Source: Hyposmocoma kahamanoa (taxonomy: Eukaryota > Arthropoda > Insecta > Lepidoptera > Cosmopterigidae). Taken from it: a stretch of 64,000 bases of DNA. The translations under genes were made by a program, and so were the position numbers. Each line of letters starts with the position of its first letter. The stretch's first letter is position 1. The notes under the pieces were generated by a model. It had not been told where the DNA came from and did no database searches. It saw nothing but the letters and a program-made list of their open reading frames with translations. The DNA lies in assembly GCF_003589595.1 (NCBI RefSeq), contig NW_020653856.1:3803574-3867573 (forward strand), written 5' to 3'. Positions 1-13,174 of the stretch are shown here, piece after piece.

Positions 1-1570
1 AAAAAAAAGAAATCACAGAAACCATTTGAAAAAAGTTTCATTCGAAACCTTAAACCATGAAGATTCTATGAAAATTCAAAGAACCTATTGCAATAAAACG
101 GCAATTTCATACTTTAACCCCTAATATTTATTTATTGTAATATATACTTCCTTGAATGAATTTATTCACAAGGAACTGTACTGCTACAAATCTCATCTAA
201 AAAGGTTGGGGAAACCTTTTCCTACAAGAAGTCAAACCATCGGCATCACTATTATTATATACTATATCTCCTACCAAGCGGTAGGTATATCATTTAAAGT
301 ATTTTGTTTGCTTAAACAGTCACGTCTGTTTATTTTGGGATTAGAAAAGTACATTAAATCCTCTATCTTTTGTGGAACAACGTACTATGGTCGCAGTGTA
401 AATGAGTTATCTGGATTATTTCTCAAAAGCAGAGCAAGAGTAAAAACCTTTGGGGTAATTGTGATCCTCCGGGGAGTTTTATGTTTTGTTAAGGGTGAAT
501 TTGTGCTGAGATTTTTAGGGTTTCCGCTGAAGGGAGGAATTTAATGTCGCCCTTGTAAAACGATTATTACTGTTTAGCATTTTTGCAAATTATTCAATTG
601 GAATTTTCATATTTTGCGATTGTTACACATTGTTACAAAGAAAGTATTTTTTCCGTATTTAAATCACCCGAATCGTTGGTTAGTTTTGAAAAAAACAAAT
701 ATACGATTTTTGGTTACGTACATTAGTGACACATCGCACTTGTAACTCAAGATTGTGAAAACTGAGAAAACACCATTTGAAAGTTCAAAAAATGACCGAA
801 TGAAAACAATATATTTATGTTCTCGTTTAATAATAATGATATTTTTTTTTATTCATCGTATTTTTTTAGTTAGTTTAAGACGATGTTAGTATATTAACAA
901 ATCAAATAACTTATGTATATAGCCTTGAAATAATGCACACAGTGTTGTATCCTAAAATTTCGACATCAGCTTTGACTTAAAACAATAATTATCGTAATAA
1001 CGGTCAATTGCTTTTGTATTTTCAAAAGGAACAAAGCGAGCGGCATTAAATATTGCTTTTAAACGCCCGTTAAAAGTAACGTAAAATGACAAGTTAAAAT
1101 AATGAACCAATTAGTCCCTAGCGACCCAATTTCACTCAATACAGACGCATGACAGAATGTTATCGTTTTACTAAACACGTAAAGTTATTTAGGATTCTAA
1201 AGTTGGTAAATTATTACCGGAGATTGGAACAGACATTCGTAATGTACATCATCATACGTGCCACTGCTGGGCATGGGTTTCCTGTCAGGCGCGGGTTTAG
1301 GCCACCCTGGCCGCATTGGGCCAGGGATTTATTGGGCCTGACTGGGGAAAACGATGGAAACAAATGGACCTGTGCTTTACATAGTAAATGAAATTATAAC
1401 CTACAAGGTATTAACAATATTGCATCGAACTGTAGGATAAAATAAAATACAAAAATAAACGTGCAAAGTAGTTTTACAGAAACGACAAGAAGCCCTATGC
1501 GATTATCACGTTTTTAATTGTATAAAACTGAAGAGATTTACGCAGAACAGATGCATATTATTTCGTGAGC
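1..1570. other. No gene recognised
   Basis: AT-rich. A 130-codon frame at 152-544 starts with TTG and has no recognisable motif or splice context. A decayed GC-richer repeat piece lies at 1245-1370. Confidence 0.6.
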
Positions 1571-1571
1571 C

Positions 1572-1672
1572 TAATTTCTCACCTGATAGAAAGTGACGAT
1601 GAGGTCGACGAGGTAGCATGCTCACCCCAAATAATGCCTATTCACTCTCGCCTTGAAAGGGCCCAACAAGAT
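1572..1672 (-). repeat. LINE-B 3' end fragment
   Basis: CACCTGATAGAAAGTGACG ... CCTATTCACTCTCGCCTTG, the inverse of 2945-3025. Confidence 0.75.
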
Positions 1673-1790
1673 ATAACGTTACTATAAAATAGATTATTTA
1701 TATTTCTTTGGGTAAAAAAGAGGTTCATAATAGATAACAGAACATAATATAATAGATGATAAAAAAAATGTGTAAAATCTATTGCCCGTT

Positions 1791-2060
1791 AAAGGACTAT
1801 TCACATTAGACCGTGCCGGGCGCAAGTCGAGGCACGTACGAGGATCGGATTGGAAATGCTGCGTAAATTTCATATGTAGTGATTCACATTACAACGAGCC
1901 GCGTCCGAACTGCTTCCGAGCTCGCCCGAGCCTCGGACGCGGCCCGGCCCGCCTCGGCTAGTTGTAATGTGAACACTCTCTAATTTAAGATCGTGCAGCA
2001 CGTCTGAGATAACTCGGAAACGGCTCGCGCCCGGCACGGTCTAATATGAGTCCTCCTTTA
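1791..2060. mobile_element. GC-rich MITE with nested inverted repeats
   Basis: The ends share TTAGACCGTGCCGGGCGC in inverted orientation (about 1807-1832 and 2022-2046). A second inner inverted pair, TTCACATTACAAC ... GTTGTAATGTGAA, lies at about 1883-1974. The centre is strikingly GC-rich in an AT-rich region. No ORF. Confidence 0.75.
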
Positions 2061-2429
2061 TTCGGGGGTTACGCCGATGTGAAGAGTGCAGATTAATTAG
2101 ATTAGATATGTAAGTATCAATATTATAATATAAAATTTGAATATATACATTTTAAGACTTCAAAATGGTAGGTGTTGCGAATTGGAAATCAGTATAGAAA
2201 CTTAGATATAAAAGTCACCATTTGCATTACAATATATCAACTCGAGTATCTCTTGCTACTTTTGTTAAAGTCTGAGTCCGGTTTGTCTAAGACCGTTCTT
2301 TTATTCATTGAGATTAAAGAACTTCCAAACTTGTTACAAAAGCCAGTCGACTGCACTACTTTGCTTCGTAAGTGAAAATTAAGATTAGCTCTAAGAACAT
2401 TCTACTTAAGGCTTCTAGGACTGAAACTT

Positions 2430-3490
2430 TAAATAATCTGCTCAAAGTGATAAGGCATTAAACGGGACTTCTCCAAGAGAGGGCTGAATGAATCTTTGTC
2501 CTGCAAAAACGTGCGGTTACGGCAATTTACAATCATGGCCCCAAGGAGAAGTCAGTGTATTTATAAAAATATATTAATAATGGGATGGCTCTGGTAAATA
2601 CCCAATGGCCACCTTGGATTCAATCGACAAGCGTGTCAAGAGGCTTATAGGTGACTCGAAATCAGTAGAGGTGAAGCTGCAGTCTTGAACACCGCCGTAA
2701 AGTTGCCTGCTTATCGGTATTCTACAGGATATATCACGGAGAGTGTGCGATGGAATTGCATAATTTTATTCCGCCTTCATCATCATCATCGGGGGACTGG
2801 ACGTGGGCAGGGATTCCAGTCCTTTGTTGTGGATATTCTCAGGATTCCCACGAAGCGTTTCGCTTCTACATTCATATGGCGAGCGGCTGGAGACTGGAAT
2901 TCCCTACCTGCGGACTTGTTCCCCGCACGCTATAACTTGGACCTTTTCAAGGCGAGAGTGAATAGGCATTATTTAGGTGTGCATGCTACATCGTCGACCT
3001 CATCATCACTTTCTATCAGGTGAGATATAGGTCAAATGCGCACTTATTTTTTATAAAAAAATTGTAATTTCTTTATGAAATATAGAGACAAACATAACAT
3101 TAGTACGAGAAATCAAAATAAACTAGCTGTTCTTGATAGTCGTGTTCATAAAGTAACAAAATCATTTATGAGGCAATGTGTACCATATAATAAAACTCCT
3201 ATTCATATTTAAAATTTGCTATTCACGAGGTTTAAAACTATAGTGAAACAAAAGCTTTATATGTAAGTCCTAAAGGTTATACAGCTTCTGCGTACTTAGA
3301 TGACAATAATCCGTGGTAGTGACCCTTTTAGGTCTTGCAGGTAGTCACGATCTACGACGTTTGAAATTGATATTGTAAATATTAAATGTGTACAAATGTT
3401 GTATTTACAACGAGCAACCCCTAGAGTTTCTTGCTCATTCTGCTCAGGGAAATTTGCCTAATGAATGAGCAGTAGAGTATAATTAATACG
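2430..3490 (+). pseudogene. LINE-A remnant split by LINE-B
   Basis: 2490-2545 encodes FVLQKRAVTAIY-type RT sequence; 3045-3490 matches the 3' part of the 17585-18135 copy (DSRVHKVTKSF, then the tail). LINE-B (2570-3030) lies between. Confidence 0.7.
2570..3030 (+). pseudogene. LINE-B: reverse-transcriptase C-terminal remnant
   Basis: Frame-broken coding for LEHRRKVACLSVFYRIYHGE, then FASTF, WNSLPADLFPARYNLDLFKA and RVNRHYLG: the typical end of a Jockey-like non-LTR retrotransposon. At least one frameshift near 2770-2830. Inserted inside a LINE-A copy. Confidence 0.8.
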
Positions 3491-3529
3491 ACAATTTCAA
3501 GTGTAATTTGCTTATCTCTGAATTATACA

Positions 3530-3945
3530 TGATAGAATTATTAATACAAAGATCGAACACTCATAAAAAATTCCTTCGACCCGGCCGGATTCGAACCGAC
3601 GTCTTCTAAGCATACCGTGCCAGACGTTATACCAACTAAGCCACGGAACGAACCAGCAGACGTCATGAATTTTTGTATGTGTTTGTTGTAGTGTCTTTGT
3701 ATTTGGTTTTTTTTCTCAACGACTTTTTAGTCGTAGCGCCATCTATGAGAAATCTTAAGTATTTCGTCACCCAGTTAGATACCTTTACAACTACCAGCCC
3801 TGGGTAGAGATGTCGCTATTCATTGTATTTAAATTTTTATTGAATTGATTTTTTTTTTATGTGAAATTACTCCACTAGTTTGTTATAATTATTAATACAA
3901 AGATCGAACACTCAGAAAAAATCCCTTCGATCCGATTACCTATAT
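3530..3945 (-). repeat. SINE2 (tRNA-headed), with repeated head at its end
   Basis: The minus-strand head reads TGGCTTAGTTGGTATA (A box) and GGTTCGAATCC (B box), then a body with AGATGGCGCTACGACTAAAA. The CGAACACTC..AAAAAAT.CCTTCGA segment occurs at both edges. Confidence 0.8.
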
Positions 3946-4025
3946 GAATAAAATTTTATTGGAGGTATAACTTTGCTACGCCCTTACAGGATATCACATG
4001 TGTGTAGTTTGTAAATCTGTAATAT

Positions 4026-4112
4026 GAATCATTCACATCGACTCTATTATACGTCCCGCTACTGGACACAGGTCTCTTCTAAAGAGAGGATTTAGGCCAT
4101 AATCCTGTCTTT
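4026..4112 (+). repeat. CTACTGGACACAGGTCTC repeat
   Basis: GCTACTGGACACAGGTCTC then AAAGAGAGGATTTAGGCC; also at 21535-21610, 55085-55140 and, decayed, 1255-1310 and 50000-50040. A common lepidopteran LINE-tail-like fragment. Confidence 0.6.
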
Positions 4113-4364
4113 GACGAATAGTTTCATTACGATGTTTTCCTACACCGTTAGCAAATGATTACATAAGAATCGATACTACCTCCGCTCGAATTAAAGCTTT
4201 TCCCATATTAATACGGTTCATTTTGCTTAGATAGAGTGGCAAGACACTGCCTTCATTTTAGAATGTATTTTTATTATAGACGAATTTAAAGCTATTTCAA
4301 AAATGTATATCGTATAGTATACATGTTCTATTTAGTTCAGTCGATATAAAAATCATACAATAAT

Positions 4365-4757
4365 CATATATGCTTAGAATAATAACGCATAGAACGATAG
4401 TTTCATATCAAATGAACTGTCACAAGTGAGGCAAAAATCAAATTCATGTAGGCTAGTTTTAGTAGTAGGTTAATTTTCGATTTTAGTGAATATTTATAGA
4501 AAAATGCAAGATGAAACGCGTTACTTCCTTGTGGAATGTGATGTTAGTATCTATTTTATGTTTGTCTGAGGTATTTTACACTCATTTACCGCACATTTCG
4601 TCATTTTTAGCTAAAATTCTGGAGCTGTTCGCGGTGCAAGTTGACCTTGAGCACTGAAGGCCCGCCCGCTCGTGTATGCCCTTTTGACGCGCTTCAATTT
4701 GCCTCGCTTAGCGTGTGCGGACTAGGTTTCTATGCGTTATTATTCTAAGCATATATG
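4365..4757. mobile_element. MITE with perfect 30-bp terminal inverted repeats
   Basis: 4365-4394 (CATATATGCTTAGAATAATA...) is the exact reverse complement of 4728-4757. The interior (393 bp in total) has a GC-richer segment at 4618-4720 and no ORF. It splits an R13 repeat. The TATA at the edge makes the exact target duplication (TA or TATA) ambiguous. Confidence 0.85.
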
Positions 4758-4825
4758 TAAGTAAATCTAAGCAACAGTAGAAATCATTGTGAAAGACGTC
4801 GTCGTCGTTAGCTTTACTGCGTTCC

Positions 4826-4999
4826 GATTTAAGGGTAAGGGTGCAACTTATGTCTCAGGGTGACGGGCGCAGTGGCAATGTCCCTCAGACCTTTGCGATT
4901 GGAAGTTCTGAGTGGCCCTGCAACTGTTATGGACAGGCGTGTAGCTTACCAACAGGCGCACGACTTGTTCGTCCCGTCACATGATATTATAAAAAAATA
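4826..4999 (+). repeat. SINE1 (5'-truncated)
   Basis: Has the 3' core CTTATGTCTCAGGGTGACGG ... GCGCACGACTTGTTCGTCCC, then ATATTATAAAAAAATAA tail. Confidence 0.85.
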
Positions 5000-6217
5000 A
5001 CCTATACAGCGGTTTTTTTGAAAAATTTCGATGTCTCGAAGTTTACGTTTTTTTTCTATCGTGAAAATTTTTAGGAAGCGTGTTTTCACACCGTATAGTA
5101 ATCAGTGTATGTCTTCAATGTTATTGTTTATCCGCACACGCGATTCATGCGTCTCTGGAAGCATACCACACCTAGAGGTGCCGGTGATGATTTTATACCG
5201 ATTTATCGGATATCGAAGTTATAACAGGTAAAAGGACTAATACTAATTGCTATTTCGGTAACTACTCTAGCAAACCATAAAGTTTTTAATGCCTGGGTCT
5301 GTCATTTAAAAAAATAAACAACTTCAAAAATACGTCACGACAATCGTGTGTGTTATTGTTTGGGGTGGTGATTTCGGTGTTTATTTATTGAAAACATACT
5401 GTAAGTTGCGTTTTTTAAGTTTACCCTGAGTATAAATGTTTATAAACTATACTTTAAAGAGTAATTTCATGGTCAACATTAGAACCACTCAAACTGAATA
5501 TTATCATATTTATCCAAGTACACCAAAAATTTCATTACTGCTTTTTAAATGCAGGATTTGCGGTGTATTACTGCATTTTATTTGAAATGTTTTTGTTTTA
5601 GTACGGAGGGTATTTATTTAGCAATGCAGAATAATAATTTTTATTTTTAAAAACTTGTACTTAAACTGAATCCTTTTCTAATTTGCGAAACCAAATAGCC
5701 GCCATTTTGCGGTAGGAGGAGCGCAACGCGTGAGCGGATATTCTTTCCAAAGTTATTCATTCAACACTTTCATTCTTATGCGGAATCAGCTACAGCCATT
5801 TGAGGTAATACAGACTATTAACATTCTCAAATGCACGTAACTTAAATGTTACGTCAAAAACGTATTCCGCTACAGGGATTCGAACAATGTCTAGGCTACC
5901 ATCGGCCCTAAATATTTGTTGCAAAAGCGTAATGATTAAACAATAAACAAGAGAGGGTACACACGCAACTGCTTTCATAGTACCCATTCATCATAGTTGA
6001 CTGGCACCATCAGTTTTGTTATTATGCCTCCACCAGCTGCCACCTGGGCTGTGCATCGTATTTCTCACAACAACACTATGTTGTTTTGAAACTCGTTCTT
6101 AGCTTTATGACGGCACGTGGCACTTTAAATCCGCAACAATTTTAAATAACTAGGAATTTATAACCAGTATGTTTGAAGAGAACGGTTTTTTTATTAAAGA
6201 TATAAGTGCGTTTTTGA

Positions 6218-6314
6218 CCTCCATCTCACTTGATGGAAAGTAACGATGAGGTCGACGATGGAGCATGCCACGCCCAAAAAATACCTATTCACTCTCGCCT
6301 TGAAGAGGCCCAAG
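6218..6314 (-). repeat. LINE-B 3' end fragment
   Basis: CATCTCACTTGATGGAAAG ... CTCTCGCCTTGAAGAGGC. Confidence 0.75.
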
Positions 6315-6689
6315 TTATAGCGTTCAGGGAATATGTCTGCTGGCAGGGAATAAATCAAGTATTTAATTTAATGCGGATATTTACGGAAGACAATCGCCTA
6401 CAATGAACGCAAAGGTGACTTGTGCTTAGTTCATGCGGGGCGTGTTCCGTACGGAGCAATCCGCGTCACTGTAAAACGATATACGAACGCCACACGTGTT
6501 ACTCCGATACGGTGCTCCACGCGGACGGTCCACAGATAAATCCACGCTGCTCTGAAACCAGCCTAAGGTTGTACCACTTAGGGCGTTCATAATGTTTGAA
6601 TGAATAGAATACTTTTATTGTACATTTAATATAGTCACTTAATGGGCAACATGTGGCCTTATTGATCATTCTTCCAGGAAACTTTTAGT

Positions 6690-6978
6690 AGCAGTCGAGC
6701 TACTTGTAATAGAGTTTGACCAGGCAAGTACTGCCGCCTTACCTATTTCTGCCGCCAAGCAGTAATGTAACCATTACTGCGTTCTGAAAATTAAAGGTAC
6801 TGGTGAATTTGCAAGCACATGACGTATATCAAATTATGTCACAGGGTGACGGGCGCGGTGGCTGTGGACCTTCGGATCTCTGCGATTTAAAGCTCTGAGT
6901 GGCACTGCAACTGTTGTGGACAGGTGTGTAGCTTACTACCAGGCACACGACTTGCTCGTCCCGTCACTTGATATTACC
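6690..6978 (+). repeat. SINE1, near full length
   Basis: Includes the 5' part AAGTACTGCCGCCTTACC and CCGCCAAGCAGTAATGT as well as the 3' core. Confidence 0.85.
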
Positions 6979-9567
6979 TATTGATACACTGGTTGCGATT
7001 TTTGAACAAAAGAGTATAACTCGATGTGCTGTTGACTATACATAGAGGGCGTCATAACACTGTCTAACAGACATTCACAAAATCTGTTCCAACTATATCC
7101 GTAAGCAATATTCGTTAGCTATTTAATAAAAATTGCAATATTCCCCGACCATGCAATATGACAGGCTGTTGACACAATAAGGGGGCGTCGACAATGGCAG
7201 CGGTAATTTCATTATTAAGTGGCGTGCAAACTCGTGACGCCGTCAGTTCCCTATGGATTACTGTTGGTCTTTATGGATGAAAGCCAGCCAGAAGAAGCAT
7301 ACAGAGAATACTAAAAGCGATTCTGAGATCCAGGTGCTTTACGTGTGACGTCACAAATTCATTTACGTTTCCAAGATTCCGTTTGATAATAAAAATTAAC
7401 CGTTCAAGAACTTTGAAACTATTGTAAAATAAATAACAATAATAATTAATCTTAATTTACCAAAAACAGTGTTACATGACATTTTCATTTACACTATAGC
7501 CCTATGTTTCATATTGCTTTTTGCCAGTGATTTGTCGCGGTCAGATAGTCGTCCAGTAAGAGCGTTGGCGCTCTACGTCCAGTTCGTAGCACTGCCGTCC
7601 ATTAACAAAAACGCGGCTAAAGCAAATGGTCAAATATTTGTTTTAAATAGCAAAAGACAGAAAACAAAATTCTCTTTTAAAAACACTTAAAATTAGTTAA
7701 CCATTACACAATTTCTATATTCTAAAACTGGATTACGGTTTTTTATGATATATCAAACAATTATTATGTCACTTAGTCACGTTTTCTGTGATCATTTTTT
7801 CTCTAGGTGTACTAGCCATTATAGTAGAATTTTTTTATTATTATTTATTGTTACTATAGTTTATTGTCGAATTTGAATCGGACTTAGTGCACAGGTCATC
7901 CAAAGTGGGTCCGAGTTTTCTAGATTTGTTTATAGTCACGGATTCGGTACGAGTGATGCTGTGGGCAAACACGCTAATAAAGTTTATACAAAAGGTTGTT
8001 ACACTATTTCTGTTGTAGTAGTGTAGTATCTTTTGGAAGGAGGGCACGCATACTTTTATTAATACAAAATGACCTGCAAATCTTCTGTGGACAACGATTT
8101 ATTGATATCTTTCGTGGAACACAGGCCTTTTTTTATTATTTCTCCGATTTTCGTACAATTTTTCAAACATGTTTGTACGCACTGCTTCTCGATACATTGA
8201 ATGAACCCAATACCTTCTGTTCTTCCGGCGGCAAAGCTGTTGGCGTCTTCTATGCCAACATAAAAGTGTAACAGCGTGGGTCCATCACAAACGTGTTCTC
8301 AGGGCAATTGTTGCATGAATACTGCAAGTATCCGTCTTTTAAACGCATGAAAATACATCGTGTGAATATCGTTAAAAACGTGCAGGACAATGCCGTGTGA
8401 ACCAAGGCTTAGGTACCGCTGCGATTAAATATAAAAAATAAATGTTAAACTTTGATCAATTATGTATTTGCCATATTGATCTATAATCTTTTGTCTCTTT
8501 CGGGTAAATTTAGAATAAGCCTTTCATAAGAATTCTTTGCTTATAAAATACAGCTTTATGTCCTTTTGATGGTCTCTTCGTTATCAAAGTCGTGTCTATT
8601 CAAAGAATTTTGTAAAGACCAACACAAATGAAAATCTGAAGGAGGTGGAGGTGGATATCAGGCCAATACGGTTGATGAGGTAACACATTGCAGCCTAACT
8701 ACATACAATAGTTATTTGTAAAGAAGTGTGCGATTTATGATTCACCAGTTTTGGACTTTCCCGCCTAATTCTTAGTAGTAATAAAATTTTTCGCCCTTCG
8801 GGACACACTACCCCGTTTAATGGCCATACTGCCAGATATTATGTTGTAATTTTTCTTCAATACTTTACTTTTCTGACATTTTTTCGCGGGAAACGGTGGC
8901 CATTTTGAATCTCACCGCTCATTCTTATATATTTATTGAACATTGGCTACAGAACCATAAGCTTAAAAAGGTAACAAATAATTAAGAAACTCAAAACGTT
9001 TGTAAGTACCTACTTAAACTAAAAACTAATCGTCTAAAAACTGTAACAACAAAAACGCGCCATTTTTTTTCCTAAAACATTACTATTGAAATGAACCATA
9101 GACAATTTGATAGAACTAGTGTATTTTTTTAAGTCAGCTAGTGGTAAAACCGCGTGGAGTTTCTGGTCAACCCATATTATTCTCAAGGGAATCTGCCTTA
9201 CAAAATCCGCACGTCATGAGAAATTATTATCACGATTCTATTGTGGATCATATCCGACGACCACATTCATCAATTGGAGGTGCTGCCAAGAATCTCTAAT
9301 AAGCTCCTAAGCTACCTGCAATTAACGTCTCTCCGACAACAGGGTCTCAAATATTATACCACTATAATGTACAGTATATTGTATCGCCCGCGGCTCCAGC
9401 CTTGACAAACAAACATGAACCTTAATGAGCTCGCCTGTGGGAAATAATAGACGCGGTCGGTCCAAGCCGTCGTCAATACGGCAGCGACCCTTAGTCTGCA
9501 TGTAGCTTTATATTTGTCTATAATTTTATATTAAACGTTGATTTGTCGAGTCTCTTATGGAATTTCT
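6979..9567. other. Unassigned intergenic sequence
   Basis: No exon recognised. 7840-8275 (minus strand) has protein-like stretches broken by stops that may be an old transposon, but I cannot name a family. Confidence 0.5.
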
Positions 9568-9783
9568 GCTCACAGCTTTTAATCGCAAAGATCTTAGGGG
9601 CACTACCACTGCGCCCGTCACCCTCAGGCATAAGATGACAAGTCCTATGTGCCTGTAATTTAACCAGCACCCTTACCCTTCAAACTGGATTGCAGTAATG
9701 CTCACATTACTGCTTGGCGACAGAAACAGATACGGTGGCAGTACTTCCGTGGACGAACTCTTTTACAAGGAGCTTTACAGCTA
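9568..9783 (-). repeat. SINE1
   Basis: Inverse of the core from AGCTTTTAATCGCAAAGATC to GACGAACTCTTTTACAAGG; a small plus-strand 3' piece (GGCGCACGACTTGTTC) follows at 9832-9880. Confidence 0.85.
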
Positions 9784-10302
9784 CTTAGGTGCTAGTATCT
9801 CGAAGTTACCAAATATGTTATTTATGATAAGGAGGCGCACGACTTGTTCATCCCGTCGCTTGGTGTCATAAAAAGAATAATTAAATTGTGACACTGCAGT
9901 TTTGAATAAAGAATACAAAACACGAGCTCTTTTGTTTTTATTTCTCCGGCAAAACTGCAAAAGACCGCAGGAAATGGATCCCGCAGTCGTTGAAACCGCA
10001 AAAAAAAGCGGAAATTGAACACCACTCGGGACGGTATGAATTATTCGTATCCGAATAATTCGAGAGAGAGCGAATGTTAATCGGGGCATTAATATCGAAT
10101 GGTTTTGGGCATTTCACGGATTGAAACAAATTGACTCTGTATTGTTTTATAATGTTTGTCGTTAAGGAAAATTAATGGGTGCTCGTTAGGGAATAAATTG
10201 ATACATTATTTGCTTTACGTATATTTGTTTGTTTGCTTAATTAAATACAAACAAGCGTTTACGTTGCAGATAATCACACGTATATGTTTAAAAAAAAATA
10301 AT

Positions 10303-10388
10303 CTCCCACTTGAATCCTAAAGGGAATTGAACCCGCAACCTCCTTATTAGAGCCCATATTTGTAACCGCTCGGTCACCGTAGTCTTCA
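10303..10388 (-). repeat. tRNA-like SINE head
   Basis: Minus strand has GGTGACCGAGCGGTTAC and GGGTTCAATTCCCTTTAGG; no proper acceptor stem. Confidence 0.5.
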
Positions 10389-10435
10389 AATTGTTTATGT
10401 GTTATATAATTGTGACATAATTATGACTACAAAGA

Positions 10436-10552
10436 TCGAGCACTTACAACATTCCGTAGCTTAGTTGGCTTGGCGTCTAGCACGATTTGCTAGAAGACGT
10501 CGGTTCGAATCCGGCCAGATCGAAGGAATTTTTTGTTAAGTGTTCGATCTTA
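10436..10552 (+). repeat. SINE2 head only
   Basis: CGTAGCTTAGTTGGCTTGGC with B box GGTTCGAATCCGGCC, then GATCGAAGGAATTTTTTG. Mimics a tRNA but the acceptor stem does not pair properly. Confidence 0.75.
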
Positions 10553-11387
10553 GAAAAAAATCGATAGGTTCAATTTAAGTCGAATATAGGATACGTCGAG
10601 GCACAATTAAAAAGAGTCGAAATCTATTAAACAAAAAAAAATATCGACAAAACAAAGTGGCTACACACATTTCAAAAGTCTAAATAAAAAAGGTAGTACA
10701 AAATGGCCGCCCTAAAGAACACCGATTTCCCCACGAAACATGTCAGAAAATTAATTTTGAAAAAAGAGATTTGGCAATATAGCCAATTAGACACCTTAGC
10801 TCATCTTGAAAGACGAAAAATGTTACTATTACTAAACAATGAAGTTATTTCTTTTATACTTTGACGGAAGTGACCTTACGTAAAAAAAATCTAAAGAAAA
10901 TTCAAGTTAGCATCTAATATAGCCATAATAATTTATTCCCTTTTGAACAAAGTGAATATAAATGAATGCAAAATGTTACAAAGTATGTTTGAAAAGTAAA
11001 GATATTAACAATATAATAGAATTAACTAAAGTAAAATGAAGTACAAGATCTTGAACTTTAAGAAGCGTAAATTCCTCAAGAGCGGGGTAAAGAAAGCGGA
11101 ATTAACCCTGGAAGGCGGATGAGGGGAGTGTGCTAGGGTGACGGGATTAGGACTGTTTAATTTTTATCTCTCTTCCAGCAATTAACCTCTTCTCTCTCTT
11201 ACCGAAAGTATCTTTATTAAAACATTCACGAATTGCCGAAAGAAATATTCTCTTTGGAACGTGCTGTTGCTCCCTACATAAAAATTCATCGGTGGTATCT
11301 ATTTGTCTCATTTTAATTAAATTTATGTTACGAATATTTTCAAATTTATTGTTATTTTACGGCTTTATAATTATTTTGTAAAAGCCG

Positions 11388-11632
11388 TGATAGCCTAATG
11401 GTTTTAACTGCCGACTTTCAAGCAGAGGTGTGGGTTAGAACCGGGCTTGCACCACTGAATTTTTCGGAATTTAAATATTATTTGATATTCACCATGAGTT
11501 TTTCGACGAAGGAAAACCGATTCATGAAACCCGCACACGTCTGCGAAGCAATTTAATGATGTGTGTAGGCCCGCTTGGGAACTAGCTAGCCCAAGTCCGT
11601 TAATTGTGAGAGAAGGCAGCAGTGGGACTATA
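11388..11632 (+). repeat. SINE3, full-length tRNA-derived SINE
   Basis: Head CGTGATAGCCTAATGGTTTT (A box) and GGGTTAGAACCGGG (decayed B box); body includes CGAAGGAAAACCGATTCATG and GCCCAAGTCCGTTAATTG; ends GCAGCAGTGGGAC then a (TA)n run. Confidence 0.8.
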
Positions 11633-11639
11633 TATATAT

Positions 11640-13170
11640 GCTAATAATTTACTAATATTCTGTAAATTAAACACTTCGATTCTAGTACTTCACCAGGTTT
11701 TTTTTCTTCAATGTTACTACGTAACGCTCTATTTGTCTCGGGTATAGGAAACCTAAGTCACGAATAACGATTTTCGATATCGATTAAAACTGCCTCTCAA
11801 AGCACTTTCAAAACTATTAGAAAATCCGAAGACACCCTAAATTCGCAAGGACGATTGAAATAGTGAGACAAACTTAAGTCAAACACCAAACTAAACATAA
11901 ATCAGAATCCCATTACAAAGCCTTTTGTAAAACCCGAAACAGAGTTTGAGCACGTCAAAACTACATTCCGACTGTTATAAGATGAACTGTGACAAATTCT
12001 GCCAACGCTATTATCCTAATATAAAATCATATCTAAAATGACTTCAAAAGATTTGTTTTTTTTTTTTCTTAATTTAATCCTCTGGCGTTTTGAAGTAGGA
12101 TATTATTTTTGATCGCATTTTTGGCATCGAAGCAATTTACAAAATGATCTTCTAGATAGGAAACATCGATGTAAATTTTCAGCTCAGTAAGTTCCCAAGC
12201 TATCACTTGCGAAACGTTAAGTATCATGCTTTAATGGAATACTATAAGTACAGTGCAACTATCCCATATTTACATGGGAAGACAAACGTTGCTCAAAGCG
12301 GAACAATACAAATAAACCCGGAATTGTTTGAGTTGGCCGAGCCTCCCTTGGCTCCCTGCGGAATTCGAAATTGCTGTTTTTAGAAAGTTTTCCCTGTGAA
12401 TCACTGGGAATAGATTTTGGGGAACTGTTTAATATTTGGCATTGTTAGGGTTAATCTGTCTGCCACTCCATCACATTATGGAACCCAACGGACACGGCCT
12501 TCGATATCTATAGAGGTAAATCCACCTCCTTAGTCATGGCAGTATTTAGAAGCGTTTCTCAAATTAATCAAAATCAATTAGAGTGCAGTTGACGATTGAG
12601 TTACCATCAGAGGCATTAATTTTTAGTTTTAGGACAGCTGTCCTTTCAATAAAAAGGTCTCATGCAGAAGCTCTAATCTCAAAAATCTGAGAGAAAGAGC
12701 TTGGAAACTTTTCAATAAGCCAAACAAACCAAGAAACACAATTGCACCATAAACTACTTAGTTTATAATTGGCGTCTAGATATCGTAGAATGTTACAATC
12801 TGATGACACTCCGTTGCATCTCTTAAACCATCTCCTTCGAATGGACTTTTGAAACTCTCATCTTGTTAAACGTACGTAGGTACCAGCCAGAGATAAAAAC
12901 TCAAAAAGAAATTGGCAAATACTTTCATCACGATGGCAATTATAATGTATGCCATCGACATGATAAGAAGAGGAATCTCACAAAAAATACATTAATGGTA
13001 GTAATAATATTAATTAAAAACTAATATTATTAAAAATATTATAAAATAAATATATATAAAAATTCTTATAGTCTTTTAATACTGTTCGTCTTAGTTCGGA
13101 GATTGGTGGTCGATCAATGATAGATGGTGATCACGGTAGACACACATATGCCCTGAATAAACCCGCGAAG
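11640..13170. other. Intergenic, nothing recognised
   Basis: AT-rich; simple poly(T) near 12054-12068 and an AT-rich run at 13000-13075. No ORF or repeat placed. Confidence 0.6.
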
Positions 13171-13174
13171 CCTC

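Larger units (their letters stand above)
4163..5165 (+). repeat. R13 repeat interrupted by MITE and SINE1
   Basis: 4163-4364 matches the first half of 62335-62700 (CGGTTCATTTTGCTTAGATAG); 5040-5160 matches the second half (CACACCGTATAGTAATCAGTG). Between them are the 4365-4757 MITE and a SINE1 copy. Confidence 0.65.

Noticed and set aside
152..544. 130-codon open frame
   Set aside because: Non-ATG start, no motif, no splice or promoter context; chance in AT-rich DNA is enough.
7841..8271. Protein-like fragments on the minus strand
   Set aside because: Several stops and frame changes; no family could be named, so not called as a gene.
10436..10552. Possible tRNA gene
   Set aside because: A and B boxes are present, but the acceptor stem is not formed and the same head occurs with a SINE body elsewhere.
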